DNA of 64,000 bases. It comes from Thermotoga caldifontis AZM44c09 (GTDB taxonomy: Bacteria > Thermotogota > Thermotogae > Thermotogales > DSM-5069). The notes beneath the pieces were generated by a model that had not been told where the DNA came from, did no database searches, and saw nothing but the letters and a program-made list of their open reading frames with translations. Below, in pieces: positions 8,671 through 17,888 of the stretch (positions are counted from its first letter, which is position 1; the number at the start of each line of letters is the position of its first letter). The translations under genes were made by a program, and so were the position numbers. The stretch lies in contig NZ_AP014509.1 in assembly GCF_000828655.1 (NCBI RefSeq), forward strand, positions 1-64,000, given 5' to 3'.

Positions 8671-9457
8671 AAATACTTTTTATCACACACCGATAAGCTT
8701 CCATCAATTTCTTTGAAAACTCGTGGCAAAAGTCTTTCACATCGAAACCAGAGAACAACCTTTCGTACTCGATGCAAACGCTCGTCAGAACAGGTGAAGT
8801 GAAATTGATGCTCTGATACTTCGCCTTGCACGCGAATCTGTATTTAGATTTGAGCAGTTGCGCGATTTCCGCGAGCAAGGGAACGTGCGATCTATCCACA
8901 TCCTCTGGCGCTCTCAACAAACACAGGATCCCCTCATCCAGCAGGCGAACCGTCACCAGGTCTATCGAAGCGTTGTTCAAAGACAGCAGCTGTCTGTAGA
9001 TAGATTCATCAACGAGTTCCGCGAAAGACAGTTTTCTCTCTCCATAAATCTTCTCCTTGAAGATCTCCTTACCGAGAAAATCTTCATCGCCCACACCGCA
9101 GATCATCTTGAAATCGAACGGGAGCCTCACGATGCCGCATCTGTGAAAAGCTGGGCTGACCGAGAACAAACGTTCGTAAACGTCTTCAACTTCCACTCGC
9201 GACTTCAACGAATATATCGGTAAATTCTTCTCGAAGGGATTCACGATCGACAAACCCGCCGTTCTTCTTCCAAGATGGTCCACGGCCACGAAAAGGTGAA
9301 AATTCTCTGATCTTCCAGCAGAGAAAAGCACCACGTGCCTGTGGTACTGGTCCAACTTCTCCTTGAAGGCTTCCATCTGAACCAGGAAATCGCCGACCTC
9401 GATCCTTTCGAACACCCTTTTCAATTCGTTCGCAACACTGGCTGGCCCCACGCTCAC
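8669..9457 (-). CDS. Unknown protein downstream of VWA/MoxR genes
   Basis: The open frame reaches 9688, but GTG 9457 is preferred: it overlaps the stop of the upstream gene (GTGA) and everything before it is a shadow of that gene. The 262-residue product has no membrane segment and no motif I recognise. It contains a run of hydrophobic strands (HVVLFSAGR, FHLFVAVDHLGRR, IDLVTVRLLDEGILCLL). Tight coupling to the MoxR-like ATPase and DUF2201 protein suggests the three act together. Confidence 0.8.
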   Translation of the reverse strand: MSVGPASVANELKRVFERIEVGDFLVQMEAFKEKLDQYHRHVVLFSAGRSENFHLFVAVDHLGRRTAGLSIVNPFEKNLPIYSLKSRVEVEDVYERLFSVSPAFHRCGIVRLPFDFKMICGVGDEDFLGKEIFKEKIYGERKLSFAELVDESIYRQLLSLNNASIDLVTVRLLDEGILCLLRAPEDVDRSHVPLLAEIAQLLKSKYRFACKAKYQSINFTSPVLTSVCIEYERLFSGFDVKDFCHEFSKKLMEAYRCVIKSI

Positions 9458-10632
9458 CAATCCAGAACCACCACGCTCGAACGTCCGTACGTCTCGCGTG
9501 CCTGCATCAAGAACTCGTCGCTGTGATATTTGGACAGAACGAAGAGAACTCTCCTTCTCACCTTTGGAAGGTCCGCATACCCGTCCGTGAAGATCACCAG
9601 CCCCTCGGGCCTGTAGTTGTGCTCGAGGTAATCCACGGCAGGTTGAAGGTCCGTCTCTCCACCACCGACGATCTGCAAGTTCCTCCACATGCCCCTGGAG
9701 TAGTTCACTTTCAAATTCACCGCTCTGTCGACCTGCACGAGCACCAGACTCGTGTCCACGTAGCGTGACAGCGCCTCTATCTCGGTGAAGAAGGCATCCA
9801 ACTCTTCCTGAACTATGCTACCACTCGTGTCGACGATGAGCCCGAGCCTGGCCGCACGTTCCACTTTCCAGCCTGGCTGATCCTCGTAACGCCTGTTCGG
9901 TTTCAGAGGGGTCATGTACCTCTCACCGTATTCGGAAACGCCGGCGAACCGCCTGAGAGTGTCTCGCCAGTTCAAAACAGGTTTGAGAATGGAAAGTTCC
10001 ACCATCCTCCTCACACCCGAGGGCAGTTCCCTGCCGTAAAGGTTGAAAGCCTTGGAGAGCATGCTTTGACTCAACTCGAGCATCATGTCCACGTTGTCGC
10101 ACGTGCGCATCTGCTGGTGAGAATCCAGACTGCTTTCTCGCAGTTCTGCAACGACCAGAACATCGAACTTGCCGAGTCTTTCCATCTCCTGCAGGATCCA
10201 GTTGTGGTATTCTTCTGCGGACCTGTCTGGCATCCAGTCGGGAGGGAGAACGAAGAGGTTCTCGTTGTCCACACCGTGACCTTCTTCGACGAGCAGGTTC
10301 AGAGGGACACCGAACGCGGCCAGCTCCGGGATGTGCTGATTGATGGCGGCATCCATCGCCAAGTCCCATATGGCCCTGTCCCGATCGTCCTTCGGTTTGA
10401 TGAGAAAATGCAGGTTTATCAAATGCATGAGCTGGTGGAGCAGGAAAGCCTCAACGAACTGCTCGGACTTTCGCTCGATCCAGCGCGGGTTGTAAACGAT
10501 GGTGAATCTGCCGTTTTTGAAAGACAGATAGAGCTTCTCCGCTTCGAGTGAAGGCTGAACCGACATGTTCAGAAGCAGGTACATGTAGAAAGGGGAACGT
10601 CTGGCGAGGTTGATGAAAATCTTTTCGATCAT
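9454..10632 (-). CDS. DUF2201 / VWA-like metallopeptidase-like protein
   Basis: 392 residues. The N-terminal half carries the DUF2201 putative metallopeptidase region (LLHQLMHLINLHFL then WDLAMDAAINQHIP); the HQLMH pattern resembles a zinc HExxH with Gln in place of Glu. The C-terminal half is VWA-like: GLIVDTSGSI (DxSxS, a MIDAS-type motif), VGGGETDL and VIFTDGYAD. Such proteins usually pair with MoxR ATPases, and that is the upstream gene here (ATGA overlap). The substrate is unknown. Confidence 0.88.
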   Translation of the reverse strand: MIEKIFINLARRSPFYMYLLLNMSVQPSLEAEKLYLSFKNGRFTIVYNPRWIERKSEQFVEAFLLHQLMHLINLHFLIKPKDDRDRAIWDLAMDAAINQHIPELAAFGVPLNLLVEEGHGVDNENLFVLPPDWMPDRSAEEYHNWILQEMERLGKFDVLVVAELRESSLDSHQQMRTCDNVDMMLELSQSMLSKAFNLYGRELPSGVRRMVELSILKPVLNWRDTLRRFAGVSEYGERYMTPLKPNRRYEDQPGWKVERAARLGLIVDTSGSIVQEELDAFFTEIEALSRYVDTSLVLVQVDRAVNLKVNYSRGMWRNLQIVGGGETDLQPAVDYLEHNYRPEGLVIFTDGYADLPKVRRRVLFVLSKYHSDEFLMQARETYGRSSVVVLDW

Positions 10633-11702
10633 AGATCCTTCAGCGCCGCCCTCGTGTTGTCAAGGTTTGAGAGCCTTTCGAGCAGTTTTTCGAAGAATTC
10701 GGAGTTACGCTCGTCCTTGTTCGCCCTGTCCACGATGAACCTCACCAACGCATAGAAAGAGTCCTTCGGCAGTATCGAAGCGAGTCTATCTATATTCTGA
10801 GCCACCCTCGAAACGTGTGCGATCAGAAGTTCTGCTTCCTCACTGCTCAATTTGGAGAAGTAGTCTATCAGTCTGAGGATCAACGAGTTGGATCTGTCGA
10901 GATCGCTCTTGTAAACTTCCTCAACACCTTCGAGCAGAACCTTGCGCGGCATGGGTACAGATTCGGACCTTTTGAACTCGATGAAGGCCTTCGCCGCCTC
11001 GGCACCCACTATCGCCGATGCGAGTGTGTAGCCGTACTTTTCGATCTCCTCTTCCGACATGTATTTCAAAACCTTGCTGAGCTTGTACCAGCTCCTCGGG
11101 CTCGGTCTCAGCTCGGCTCGAAGGGACAACGGATTGCTCGCATAAAGGAACTCTGGATAGTTCGTGATGAACTCCAACACCTTCGAGTCGACACCGTTGA
11201 GTTGCGCCCACTCTCTCCATTCCTCCACCGTGGGGTTCACGTAAAGGACGAAGAAGCGCGACAGAAAGGCTGGATCCGTTATGAGGTCGGCCTGGTCGTA
11301 CTCTTCGTCTGGCGGGTTCATCGTGGCCATGATCCAGACTCCGTCCGGTAGAACATGGTTGTGAATGCGCCTGTCTATAAGGAGCTGCATGATCGCGTTC
11401 CTTATCGATCTGTGAGCGCGGTTTATCTCATCCAGAACTATCAGATAATCCCCGTTCTCCGGCCACCAGTCTGGTTTCAGGAAACTCGTTCTGTCTTCTT
11501 GCTTCGAAGGAAGTCCTATGAGGTCTCCGGGCTCCATCTGTGAGAGGACCAATACGACGATCTTCCTGTTCGTCTCGGCGGCGATCTGTCTGGCCACGTC
11601 AGTTTTACCAACGCCGAAATGTCCAACGAGCAGGGGAACTTCTCCCGCCTGCATGATCTTCTTGCACAAAAACTTTGCTTCGTTCACCGTCAAATTCATC
11701 AC
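10629..11702 (-). CDS. MoxR-type AAA+ ATPase
   Basis: The 357-residue product has Walker A LVGHFGVGKTDVAR, Walker B YLIVLDEINRA, sensor 1 WIMATMNPP and an arginine-finger region (LITDPAFLSRF). MoxR ATPases remodel partner proteins, usually with a VWA protein encoded beside them, as here. The translation start is uncertain. GTG 11702 and ATG 11699 lie only a few bases from GGGAG; TTG 11693 is better spaced from it. Confidence 0.9.
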   Translation of the reverse strand: MMNLTVNEAKFLCKKIMQAGEVPLLVGHFGVGKTDVARQIAAETNRKIVVLVLSQMEPGDLIGLPSKQEDRTSFLKPDWWPENGDYLIVLDEINRAHRSIRNAIMQLLIDRRIHNHVLPDGVWIMATMNPPDEEYDQADLITDPAFLSRFFVLYVNPTVEEWREWAQLNGVDSKVLEFITNYPEFLYASNPLSLRAELRPSPRSWYKLSKVLKYMSEEEIEKYGYTLASAIVGAEAAKAFIEFKRSESVPMPRKVLLEGVEEVYKSDLDRSNSLILRLIDYFSKLSSEEAELLIAHVSRVAQNIDRLASILPKDSFYALVRFIVDRANKDERNSEFFEKLLERLSNLDNTRAALKDL

Positions 11703-11715
11703 TCCCGATCACAAG

Positions 11716-11721
11716 ATTATA
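11716..11721 (-). promoter_or_regulatory. -10 element for the MoxR trio
   Basis: Reads TATAAT on the minus strand about 14 nt before the first possible start of the MoxR gene, implying a very short leader. No -35 match is evident. Confidence 0.45.
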
Positions 11722-11795
11722 GAACAACTACGAGAGGCTTTTTTGTGTTCAAAACACCATCGAACAAAATTCATCCAGAGTTCTTCCACGCAGTC

Positions 11796-11801
11796 TATAA
11801 T
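11796..11801 (+). promoter_or_regulatory. -10 element for rlmN
   Basis: TATAAT lies 18 nt before the TTG start of rlmN and is followed by GAGGTGA as ribosome binding site. The -35 region is poor. Confidence 0.45.
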
Positions 11802-11819
11802 CATTGTTGAGGTGAGAGT

Positions 11820-12848
11820 TTGAACCTGCTCGAGATGAGTTACGATGAAGTGGTCAATGCCGTAACCCAGATGGGCCTTGAAAGGTATCGTGCAGATCAA
11901 CTGCTCGACTGGGTCTACAAAAAACGTGTCTTCACCTTCGAGGCCATGACGAACCTATCCAAAGAACACAGGGCCCTGTTCAGGGAGAAGTTCACCATAA
12001 GATTGCCCAAACTGCTCGAAAAGAGAGTGTCGAAGATAGACAAAACGACAAAGTTTCTGTACGAACTCGAGGACGGCAACACCATCGAGTCGGTCCTTCT
12101 GTTCCACGAAGGGTACGCCACCGCGTGCATCTCCACGCAGGTGGGTTGTCCCATAAAGTGCACCTTCTGTGCCACGGGTCAGAGCGGTTTCGTGAGGAAT
12201 CTGACCGTGGATGAGATCGTGGGACAGGTCCTCGCGGTAGAGAACGATTCTGGAAGAAACGTCAGAAACATCGTTTACATGGGCATGGGAGAACCGTTCC
12301 TGAACTACGACAACGTGGTGAAGAGCATCAGGATGTTGATACATCCGAAGATGAAGGACGTCGGAGTTCGCAGGATCACGGTCAGCACGGTGGGTATCCC
12401 GGACAAGATAGTGAAGTTCGCCGAAGAGGGGCTCGACGTTCGACTCGCCATATCGCTTCACGCGGCGAGCAACGAAAAACGGGACGCGATCGTCCCCATC
12501 AACAGAAAGTATTCCATCGAAGAAATACTGCACGCGGTCAAGATATACCAGGAGAAAACTGGCAGGCGTGTCACGATCGAGTACATACTCATAAAAGAGT
12601 TCAACGATTTCGACGAGGACGCGCGAAGGCTCGCGAAGCTCCTGAAAGATCTGAAAGTGTATGTCAATTTGATTCCCGTTAACCCCACGATGGCCGGCTT
12701 CGAAAAACCATCCCGATGGAAGATGACGAGGTTCAAAGAGATTCTCCTCGAGAACGGGATCGAAGCAGAACTAAGGCAGGAGAAAGGAGCGGACATCGAA
12801 GCGGCATGCGGTCAGCTCAGGCTCAGAAAACTTCAAGCAAAGTCTTGA
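11820..12848 (+). CDS. rlmN: 23S rRNA/tRNA adenine C2-methyltransferase RlmN
   Basis: Radical SAM enzyme that methylates C2 of A2503 in 23S rRNA and A37 in some tRNAs. The 342-residue product has the iron-sulphur motif CPIKCTFCATG (CxxxCxxC), GMGEPFLNYDNV, STVGIPDKI, and the methyl-carrying cysteine near the C-terminus (DIEAACGQLR). TTG 11820 is chosen for its GAGGTGA at proper spacing and its N-terminal sequence. Confidence 0.95.
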   Translation: MNLLEMSYDEVVNAVTQMGLERYRADQLLDWVYKKRVFTFEAMTNLSKEHRALFREKFTIRLPKLLEKRVSKIDKTTKFLYELEDGNTIESVLLFHEGYATACISTQVGCPIKCTFCATGQSGFVRNLTVDEIVGQVLAVENDSGRNVRNIVYMGMGEPFLNYDNVVKSIRMLIHPKMKDVGVRRITVSTVGIPDKIVKFAEEGLDVRLAISLHAASNEKRDAIVPINRKYSIEEILHAVKIYQEKTGRRVTIEYILIKEFNDFDEDARRLAKLLKDLKVYVNLIPVNPTMAGFEKPSRWKMTRFKEILLENGIEAELRQEKGADIEAACGQLRLRKLQAKS

Positions 12849-13327
12849 GAAACATCCTCAATTTCACCGTCTTCTTGTTCATCGGTTCCTTCCTCGGTGC
12901 ACTGGCTTTCTTCATCTTCTTCTGGATCAGGCCGGCACAGACGGTCGTTCCCAACGTGGCCGGCACGAGTGTTGAACAAGCGAGGAAGATGCTCGAAAAC
13001 GCTGGCTTGAAGGTCGGTCAAGTCCATGGGGAAGGGACCGTTCAATTCACCGTTCCGCAGGCGCAGAGTAAAGTGCGAAAAGGCAGAACGGTGAATCTGT
13101 TCTGTGAAGAACCGCGCAAATTTGTGGTACCGAATCTGGTCGGGGTACCGAGAGAAACGGCCGAAACCATATTGCGGGGTATGGGTTTTAAAGTTAGAAT
13201 AGTTCAAATGCCCTTCAAGGGCGTGGATGGTAGAGTGATGGGCATACACCCACCGCCAGGCAGCGAGTTGAAAAAGGGTGAGGAAGTCTCCATTCTCATA
13301 GATGTGGGTGAACCGGGGAGGGATTGA
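12806..13327 (+). CDS. Single-pass membrane protein with PASTA domains
   Basis: About 173 residues: a short basic tail, one membrane segment (FTVFLFIGSFLGALAFFIFF), then two PASTA repeats (TVVPNVAGTSVEQARKMLEN and KFVVPNLVGVPRETAETILR) outside the cell. PASTA domains bind peptidoglycan or beta-lactams and usually sit on PknB kinases or PBPs; no kinase or transpeptidase domain is present here. ATG 12806 is one possible start; TTG 12845, overlapping the rlmN stop (TTGA), is the other. Confidence 0.85.
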   Translation: MRSAQAQKTSSKVLRNILNFTVFLFIGSFLGALAFFIFFWIRPAQTVVPNVAGTSVEQARKMLENAGLKVGQVHGEGTVQFTVPQAQSKVRKGRTVNLFCEEPRKFVVPNLVGVPRETAETILRGMGFKVRIVQMPFKGVDGRVMGIHPPPGSELKKGEEVSILIDVGEPGRD

Positions 13328-14201
13328 CATCAGGAACAGAGGCATAGTGGTCAAATTCATGTCGAACGCTCTGCTCGTGGAAGACATCAACACCAAAGAG
13401 AGGATAAGGTGTGTGCTGAGAGGAAGGTTCAGACTGTCGAACCTCAAACCGGTCGTCGGAGACATCGTCGAATACGTGCGCGTACACGACACGGGCGTGG
13501 TGGAGTCCATACTGAAGAGGAAGAACGAACTTCCAAAACCTAAAATCGCGAACGTGGATCAGGTGGTCTGCGTCTACACGTTGAAGAGACCTGAAGTTCC
13601 ACTGCTCGTACTCGACAAACTCCTTGTGCTCGTCGAGGAAGCGAACCTGAACGCACTCATCGTTCTCAACAAGATAGACTTGCTCGGCGAGGAAGATGAG
13701 GAGAGGAAAAGATATTTTCTGGAAACGTATTCAAAATTGTATCCCGTGGTGATGACGAGTGCCAAGACCAAGGAAGGCATAGACAAACTCGTGGAACATT
13801 TCAAAGATAAAGTTTCTGTCTTCGCGGGGCTTTCCGGTGTCGGTAAGAGCAGTCTGCTCAACGTCATCTGCCCGGGTGCCAATTTGAGGACGCAGGAAGT
13901 TTCAGAAAAGCTCGAGCGTGGTCGGCACACCACCACGGCCGCCGAACTGCTACACCTTCCCTTCGGTGGTCTGGTCGCCGACACACCCGGTTTTTCACTG
14001 ATAGAGATCGATCACATAAGACCGGACAAGTTGAAGTACTACTTCAAAGAAATCAGAGAGCACGGAAACTGCCTCTTCAAGGACTGCAACCATGTGGATG
14101 AACCGGGATGCAGGATAAAGGAACTCGTCGAAGAAGGTGTGATAGCCAGAACCCGCTACGAAAACTACCTTGAAATGTTCAGGGAAGTGAGCAAAGGATG
14201 A
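13302..14201 (+). CDS. rsgA: Ribosome small-subunit GTPase RsgA
   Basis: Circularly permuted GTPase that checks late 30S maturation. It has an N-terminal OB fold (GIVVKFMSNALLVED), then G4 NKIDL, G5 TSAKT, Walker A GLSGVGKSSLLN, G2 RHTTT, G3 DTPGF, and a C-terminal zinc motif (CLFKDCNHVDEPGC). The true start is unclear. By similarity to T. maritima YjeQ, the protein should begin near 13323, where the codon is ATT beside GGGGAGGG. ATG 13302 and GTG 13308 lie inside the preceding gene. Confidence 0.93.
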   Translation: MWVNRGGIDIRNRGIVVKFMSNALLVEDINTKERIRCVLRGRFRLSNLKPVVGDIVEYVRVHDTGVVESILKRKNELPKPKIANVDQVVCVYTLKRPEVPLLVLDKLLVLVEEANLNALIVLNKIDLLGEEDEERKRYFLETYSKLYPVVMTSAKTKEGIDKLVEHFKDKVSVFAGLSGVGKSSLLNVICPGANLRTQEVSEKLERGRHTTTAAELLHLPFGGLVADTPGFSLIEIDHIRPDKLKYYFKEIREHGNCLFKDCNHVDEPGCRIKELVEEGVIARTRYENYLEMFREVSKG

Positions 14202-14854
14202 GGATGATTTCTGCTTCCATCCTCGCCTGCGATCTTTCAAGGCTCGCCGAAGAAATCAGGAGGGTTCAACCCTACGTGGACATGATCCATCTCGATGTGA
14301 TGGATGGCGTGTTCGTGCCGAACATCACTTTCGGTTTTCCACTGCTGGAAGCGGTCAAATCCTGCACGAACTTGCCGATAGACGTTCATCTGATGATCAT
14401 CGATGCAGACAAATACGTAGAAAGTTTCGCCAGATCTGGGGCATCGTGGATCGGGGTTCACTACGAAGCGTGTGTGCACCTCCATCGCACAGTACAGAAG
14501 ATAAAGGAAAACGGTGCAAGAGCGTACGCGGTTCTCAATCCGCACACGCCCGTGGAGGTACTCACGGACATCCTTGTGGAACTCGACGGCGTGCTCGTGA
14601 TGACGGTCAATCCCGGTTTTTCGGGTCAGAAGTTCATAGAGTGGACCGTTGAGAAGATCAAACGGCTCAGGCGCATGATAGATGAAAGGTCGCTGGATGT
14701 GAAGATCATGGTCGATGGCGGTGTTAACGAAGAAACGATGGAAAAAGTTGTCTGCGCCGGTGCCGAAATACTCGTCATGGGTTATGGCATATTCAGAAAT
14801 CCAGATCCAGCTTCGGTGAGAAAGATGCTGGAGGGGATCGAATGCTCCTGTTAG
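14198..14854 (+). CDS. rpe: Ribulose-phosphate 3-epimerase
   Basis: Interconverts ribulose-5-phosphate and xylulose-5-phosphate in the pentose phosphate pathway. The TIM barrel (218 aa) shows SASILACDLSRL, HLDVMDGVFVPNITFG, DVHLMI, VMTVNPGFSGQKF and IMVDGGVN, with the metal-binding His and Asp residues in place. ATG 14198 overlaps the rsgA stop by 4 nt. Confidence 0.96.
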   Translation: MRMISASILACDLSRLAEEIRRVQPYVDMIHLDVMDGVFVPNITFGFPLLEAVKSCTNLPIDVHLMIIDADKYVESFARSGASWIGVHYEACVHLHRTVQKIKENGARAYAVLNPHTPVEVLTDILVELDGVLVMTVNPGFSGQKFIEWTVEKIKRLRRMIDERSLDVKIMVDGGVNEETMEKVVCAGAEILVMGYGIFRNPDPASVRKMLEGIECSC

Positions 14855-15426
14855 CGACCAGGAACGAACACAAAGTCGAAGAAATCAGGAGGTTCGTCCC
14901 TGAAGGTGTAAAGATCGTCACGCTGAAGGATCTCTGTATTAAAGCTGAAGCCGAAGAAGATGGAGAAACTTTCACGGAGAACGCCGTAAAGAAAGCGATG
15001 TTTTATGCAAGAAAAGCGAATCTTCCAACGATCGCTGACGATTCTGGTCTGGTGATAGATGCACTCAACGGATTTCCAGGCGTTCATTCTGCGAGGTTCA
15101 TGCCGAAAGCCAGTTACGAAGAAAAGATGAGGTTCATCCTGAAGATGCTCGAAGGTAAGACTGATAGAACCGCACGATTCGTCTGCGCCGCTGCTTACTA
15201 CGATCCTGTTGGAAAGCTGCTGGTCTGCACAGAAGGGATCGTCGAAGGGCACATAAGTGAGGAGATACGTGGAAAATATGGTTTCGGTTACGATCCGATC
15301 TTCATCCCAGAAGGTTTTGCTCAAACGTTCGGAGAACTCGGCCAGGAGAAGCATAACGTGAGCCACAGGTACAGGGCGTTTTCGAAGCTCTTTTCGTTGC
15401 TGAATGATATAATCTTAGCTAAGTAG
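14842..15426 (+). CDS. rdgB: dITP/XTP pyrophosphatase (HAM1/RdgB)
   Basis: Removes non-canonical purine triphosphates. The 194-residue product has the family motifs LLATRNEHKVEEI at the N-terminus, ENAVKKA, IADDSGLVIDALNGFPGVHSAR and YGFGYDPIFIPEG, ending with SHRYRA. It overlaps rpe by 13 nt, so the two are translationally coupled. Confidence 0.95.
   Translation: MLLLATRNEHKVEEIRRFVPEGVKIVTLKDLCIKAEAEEDGETFTENAVKKAMFYARKANLPTIADDSGLVIDALNGFPGVHSARFMPKASYEEKMRFILKMLEGKTDRTARFVCAAAYYDPVGKLLVCTEGIVEGHISEEIRGKYGFGYDPIFIPEGFAQTFGELGQEKHNVSHRYRAFSKLFSLLNDIILAK
15408..15413 (+). promoter_or_regulatory. Possible internal promoter for leuS
   Basis: TATAAT lies in the last codons of rdgB, 27 nt before the GTG start of leuS. 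The -35 region is weak, so this may be chance. Confidence 0.3.
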
Positions 15427-15440
15427 CTGGAGGTGGTGCT

Positions 15441-17888
15441 GTGCCGAAGTACGAACCGAGTGAAATAGAACCGAAATGGCAGAGGTACTGGGAGGAGAGA
15501 GGCCTTTTCAGAACACCTCAGAGGAGTGAAAAGCCCAAATACTACATGCTCGTCATGTTCCCTTATCCTTCTGGAACACTGCACGTCGGACACGTTAAGA
15601 ACTACGTGATAGGCGATGCAGTTGCGCGTTACAAGCGCATGCGTGGTTACAACGTGCTGCATCCGTTCGGTTACGACGCCTTCGGATTGCCCGCGGAGAA
15701 CGCCGCGATCGAAAGGAAGATCCATCCAAAGGACTGGACTCTGAACAACATCAACACGATAAGAAAACAGATAAAACGTCTCGGGATCAGCTACGACTGG
15801 GATAGAGAAATAATCACGTGTCTCGAACCTTACTACAAGTGGACCGAGTGGGTCTTTCTGAAACTGTACGAAGCAGGTCTTGCGTACAAGAAGAAGGCTG
15901 CCGTGAACTGGTGTCCAAAGTGTATGACCTCGCTCGCGAACGAGCAGGTGAAAGATGGAAGATGTGAGCGCTGCGGAACTCCCATAACGATAAGGCACCT
16001 TGAACAGTGGTTCTTCAAGATAACCAATTACGCAGAAAGGCTTTTGAAAGATCTGGATAAGCTCACGGGCTGGCCCGAGCACGTCAAAACGATGCAGCGA
16101 AACTGGATCGGTGAGAGCAAAGGTGCGAAGGTGAAGTTCAAAGTCGAGGGACTCGATGTCGATATCGAGATATTCACAACCAGACCGGACACGCTCTGGG
16201 GTGTCACTTTCATGGCCCTCGCGCCGGAATCACCGTTGGTGGAACAGATCGTCCTGCCAGAACTCAAACACGACCTTGAACAATTCCTTGTACGCGTCAG
16301 CATGCAGGACAGGCACAGAAGGGGTGCGCTCGAAGCAGAAAAGGAAGGCTTCTTCACCGGCAGGTACGCGATAAATCCCGTGAACGGTGAGAGGGTTCCC
16401 ATCTACGTGGCGAACTACATCCTCATGGAGTACGGTACCGGCGCGATCATGGGAGTGCCGGCACACGATCAGAGAGATTACGAATTCGCGAAGAAGTACG
16501 GCATACCGATAAGGCAGGTCATACAGCCTTCCGAACCGTTCAACGAAGATAGAGCTTACGATGGGCCGGGCATCATGGTGAACAGTGGACCATTGAGTGG
16601 AACGAAGGTTCCGGAAGAGATGGAGAAGGTCATAGAATGGCTCGAAGAACGTGGGATCGGAACACGCTCGGTACAGTACAAATTGAGGGACTGGCTCATA
16701 TCCCGCCAGAGATACTGGGGTGCCCCGATACCCATCATCTACTGTGAAAAATGTGGCGTAGTTCCAGTGCCTGAGAAGGATTTACCCGTGACGCTCCCGT
16801 ACGACGTCGAATTCCTGCCGACGGGACAGTCCCCACTGGCGCTGAAAGAAGAATTCAAGAGAACGACCTGTCCGAAATGTGGTGGTCCGGCCACGCGCGA
16901 AGTGGACACGATGGACACCTTCGTCGATTCCTCATGGTACTTCTTGAGGTACATCAATCCCGATTTGGAAGACGCCCCGTTCAAAAAAGAAGACGTGAAC
17001 TACTGGTTGCCGGTCGATCAGTACGTTGGCGGAGTGGAACACGCCATACTCCATTTGCTCTACTCGAGATTCATCACGAAGGTCCTGCACGACCTTGGTT
17101 ATCTCGACTTCGACGAACCCTTCACCAACCTGTTCACGCAGGGCATGATATACAAAGACGGTGCAAAGATGAGCAAGAGTAAGGGGAACGTCGTTTCTCC
17201 CGACGACATGATCGAAAAGTACGGTGCCGACACGTTGAGGCTCTACATACTGTTCATGGGACCTCCCGAGAAGGATGCCGAGTGGAGCGATGCGGGCATC
17301 GAGGGTGTACACAGGTTCATCAGAAGGGCCTGGAACCTCATAGACAAGATCATTTCACTCGAACCTAAGAATTCGTCGAACTTCGGTCCTCGAGAAAGAG
17401 AACTCAGAAGGAAGTTACATTCTGCCCTGCTGAAGATCACGCAGGACATGGAAGGCGGTTTCAAATTCAACACGGCCATCAGTGGCTTGATGGAACTCGT
17501 CAACGACGTGTCGGATTATCTTCAGGAAGTTCCGGAAGATTCGTGGCACGTGCCGCTGTTGAAAGAGTTTGCTGAGAAGTTCGTTTTGATGATCTCTCCG
17601 TTCGCACCGCACTTCGCTGAAGAACTCTGGCACGCGATGGGCAAAACGACATCGATCATGGAGGAACCATGGCCAGAGTACGATCCCGACGCGCTGAAAG
17701 TCGAAGAAGTGGAGATCGCGGTCCAGGTGAACGGTAAACTGAGAGACAGGGTGAAGGTCCCCATCGACGCAACGAAAGAAGAAGTCCTCAGGATCGCTTT
17801 GGAGAGCGAAAAGGTGAAGAAATTCGTGAGCAACAGTCCGAAAGATGCCGTGTACGTTCCAAAAAGATTGCTGAACATCATCGTGTGA
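15441..17888 (+). CDS. leuS: Leucyl-tRNA synthetase
   Basis: Class I synthetase of 815 residues, typical for bacterial LeuRS. Visible: the HIGH-type motif PYPSGTLHVGHVKNY, the CP1 editing domain (TTRPDTLWGVTF), two CxxC zinc pairs (CPKC/CERC and CEKC/CPKC), and KMSKSKGNVV. The GTG start follows GGAGGTGG. The stop codon lies in the ascending arm of a strong terminator. Confidence 0.97.
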   Translation: MPKYEPSEIEPKWQRYWEERGLFRTPQRSEKPKYYMLVMFPYPSGTLHVGHVKNYVIGDAVARYKRMRGYNVLHPFGYDAFGLPAENAAIERKIHPKDWTLNNINTIRKQIKRLGISYDWDREIITCLEPYYKWTEWVFLKLYEAGLAYKKKAAVNWCPKCMTSLANEQVKDGRCERCGTPITIRHLEQWFFKITNYAERLLKDLDKLTGWPEHVKTMQRNWIGESKGAKVKFKVEGLDVDIEIFTTRPDTLWGVTFMALAPESPLVEQIVLPELKHDLEQFLVRVSMQDRHRRGALEAEKEGFFTGRYAINPVNGERVPIYVANYILMEYGTGAIMGVPAHDQRDYEFAKKYGIPIRQVIQPSEPFNEDRAYDGPGIMVNSGPLSGTKVPEEMEKVIEWLEERGIGTRSVQYKLRDWLISRQRYWGAPIPIIYCEKCGVVPVPEKDLPVTLPYDVEFLPTGQSPLALKEEFKRTTCPKCGGPATREVDTMDTFVDSSWYFLRYINPDLEDAPFKKEDVNYWLPVDQYVGGVEHAILHLLYSRFITKVLHDLGYLDFDEPFTNLFTQGMIYKDGAKMSKSKGNVVSPDDMIEKYGADTLRLYILFMGPPEKDAEWSDAGIEGVHRFIRRAWNLIDKIISLEPKNSSNFGPRERELRRKLHSALLKITQDMEGGFKFNTAISGLMELVNDVSDYLQEVPEDSWHVPLLKEFAEKFVLMISPFAPHFAEELWHAMGKTTSIMEEPWPEYDPDALKVEEVEIAVQVNGKLRDRVKVPIDATKEEVLRIALESEKVKKFVSNSPKDAVYVPKRLLNIIV

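Noticed and set aside
8584-8802. 72-codon plus-strand frame
   Set aside because: It runs through a terminator hairpin, has no family features and overlaps a better minus-strand gene.
9458-9688. Upstream extension of the unknown protein
   Set aside because: It is an out-of-frame reading of the VWA-like gene; GTG 9457 gives the 4-nt overlap typical here.
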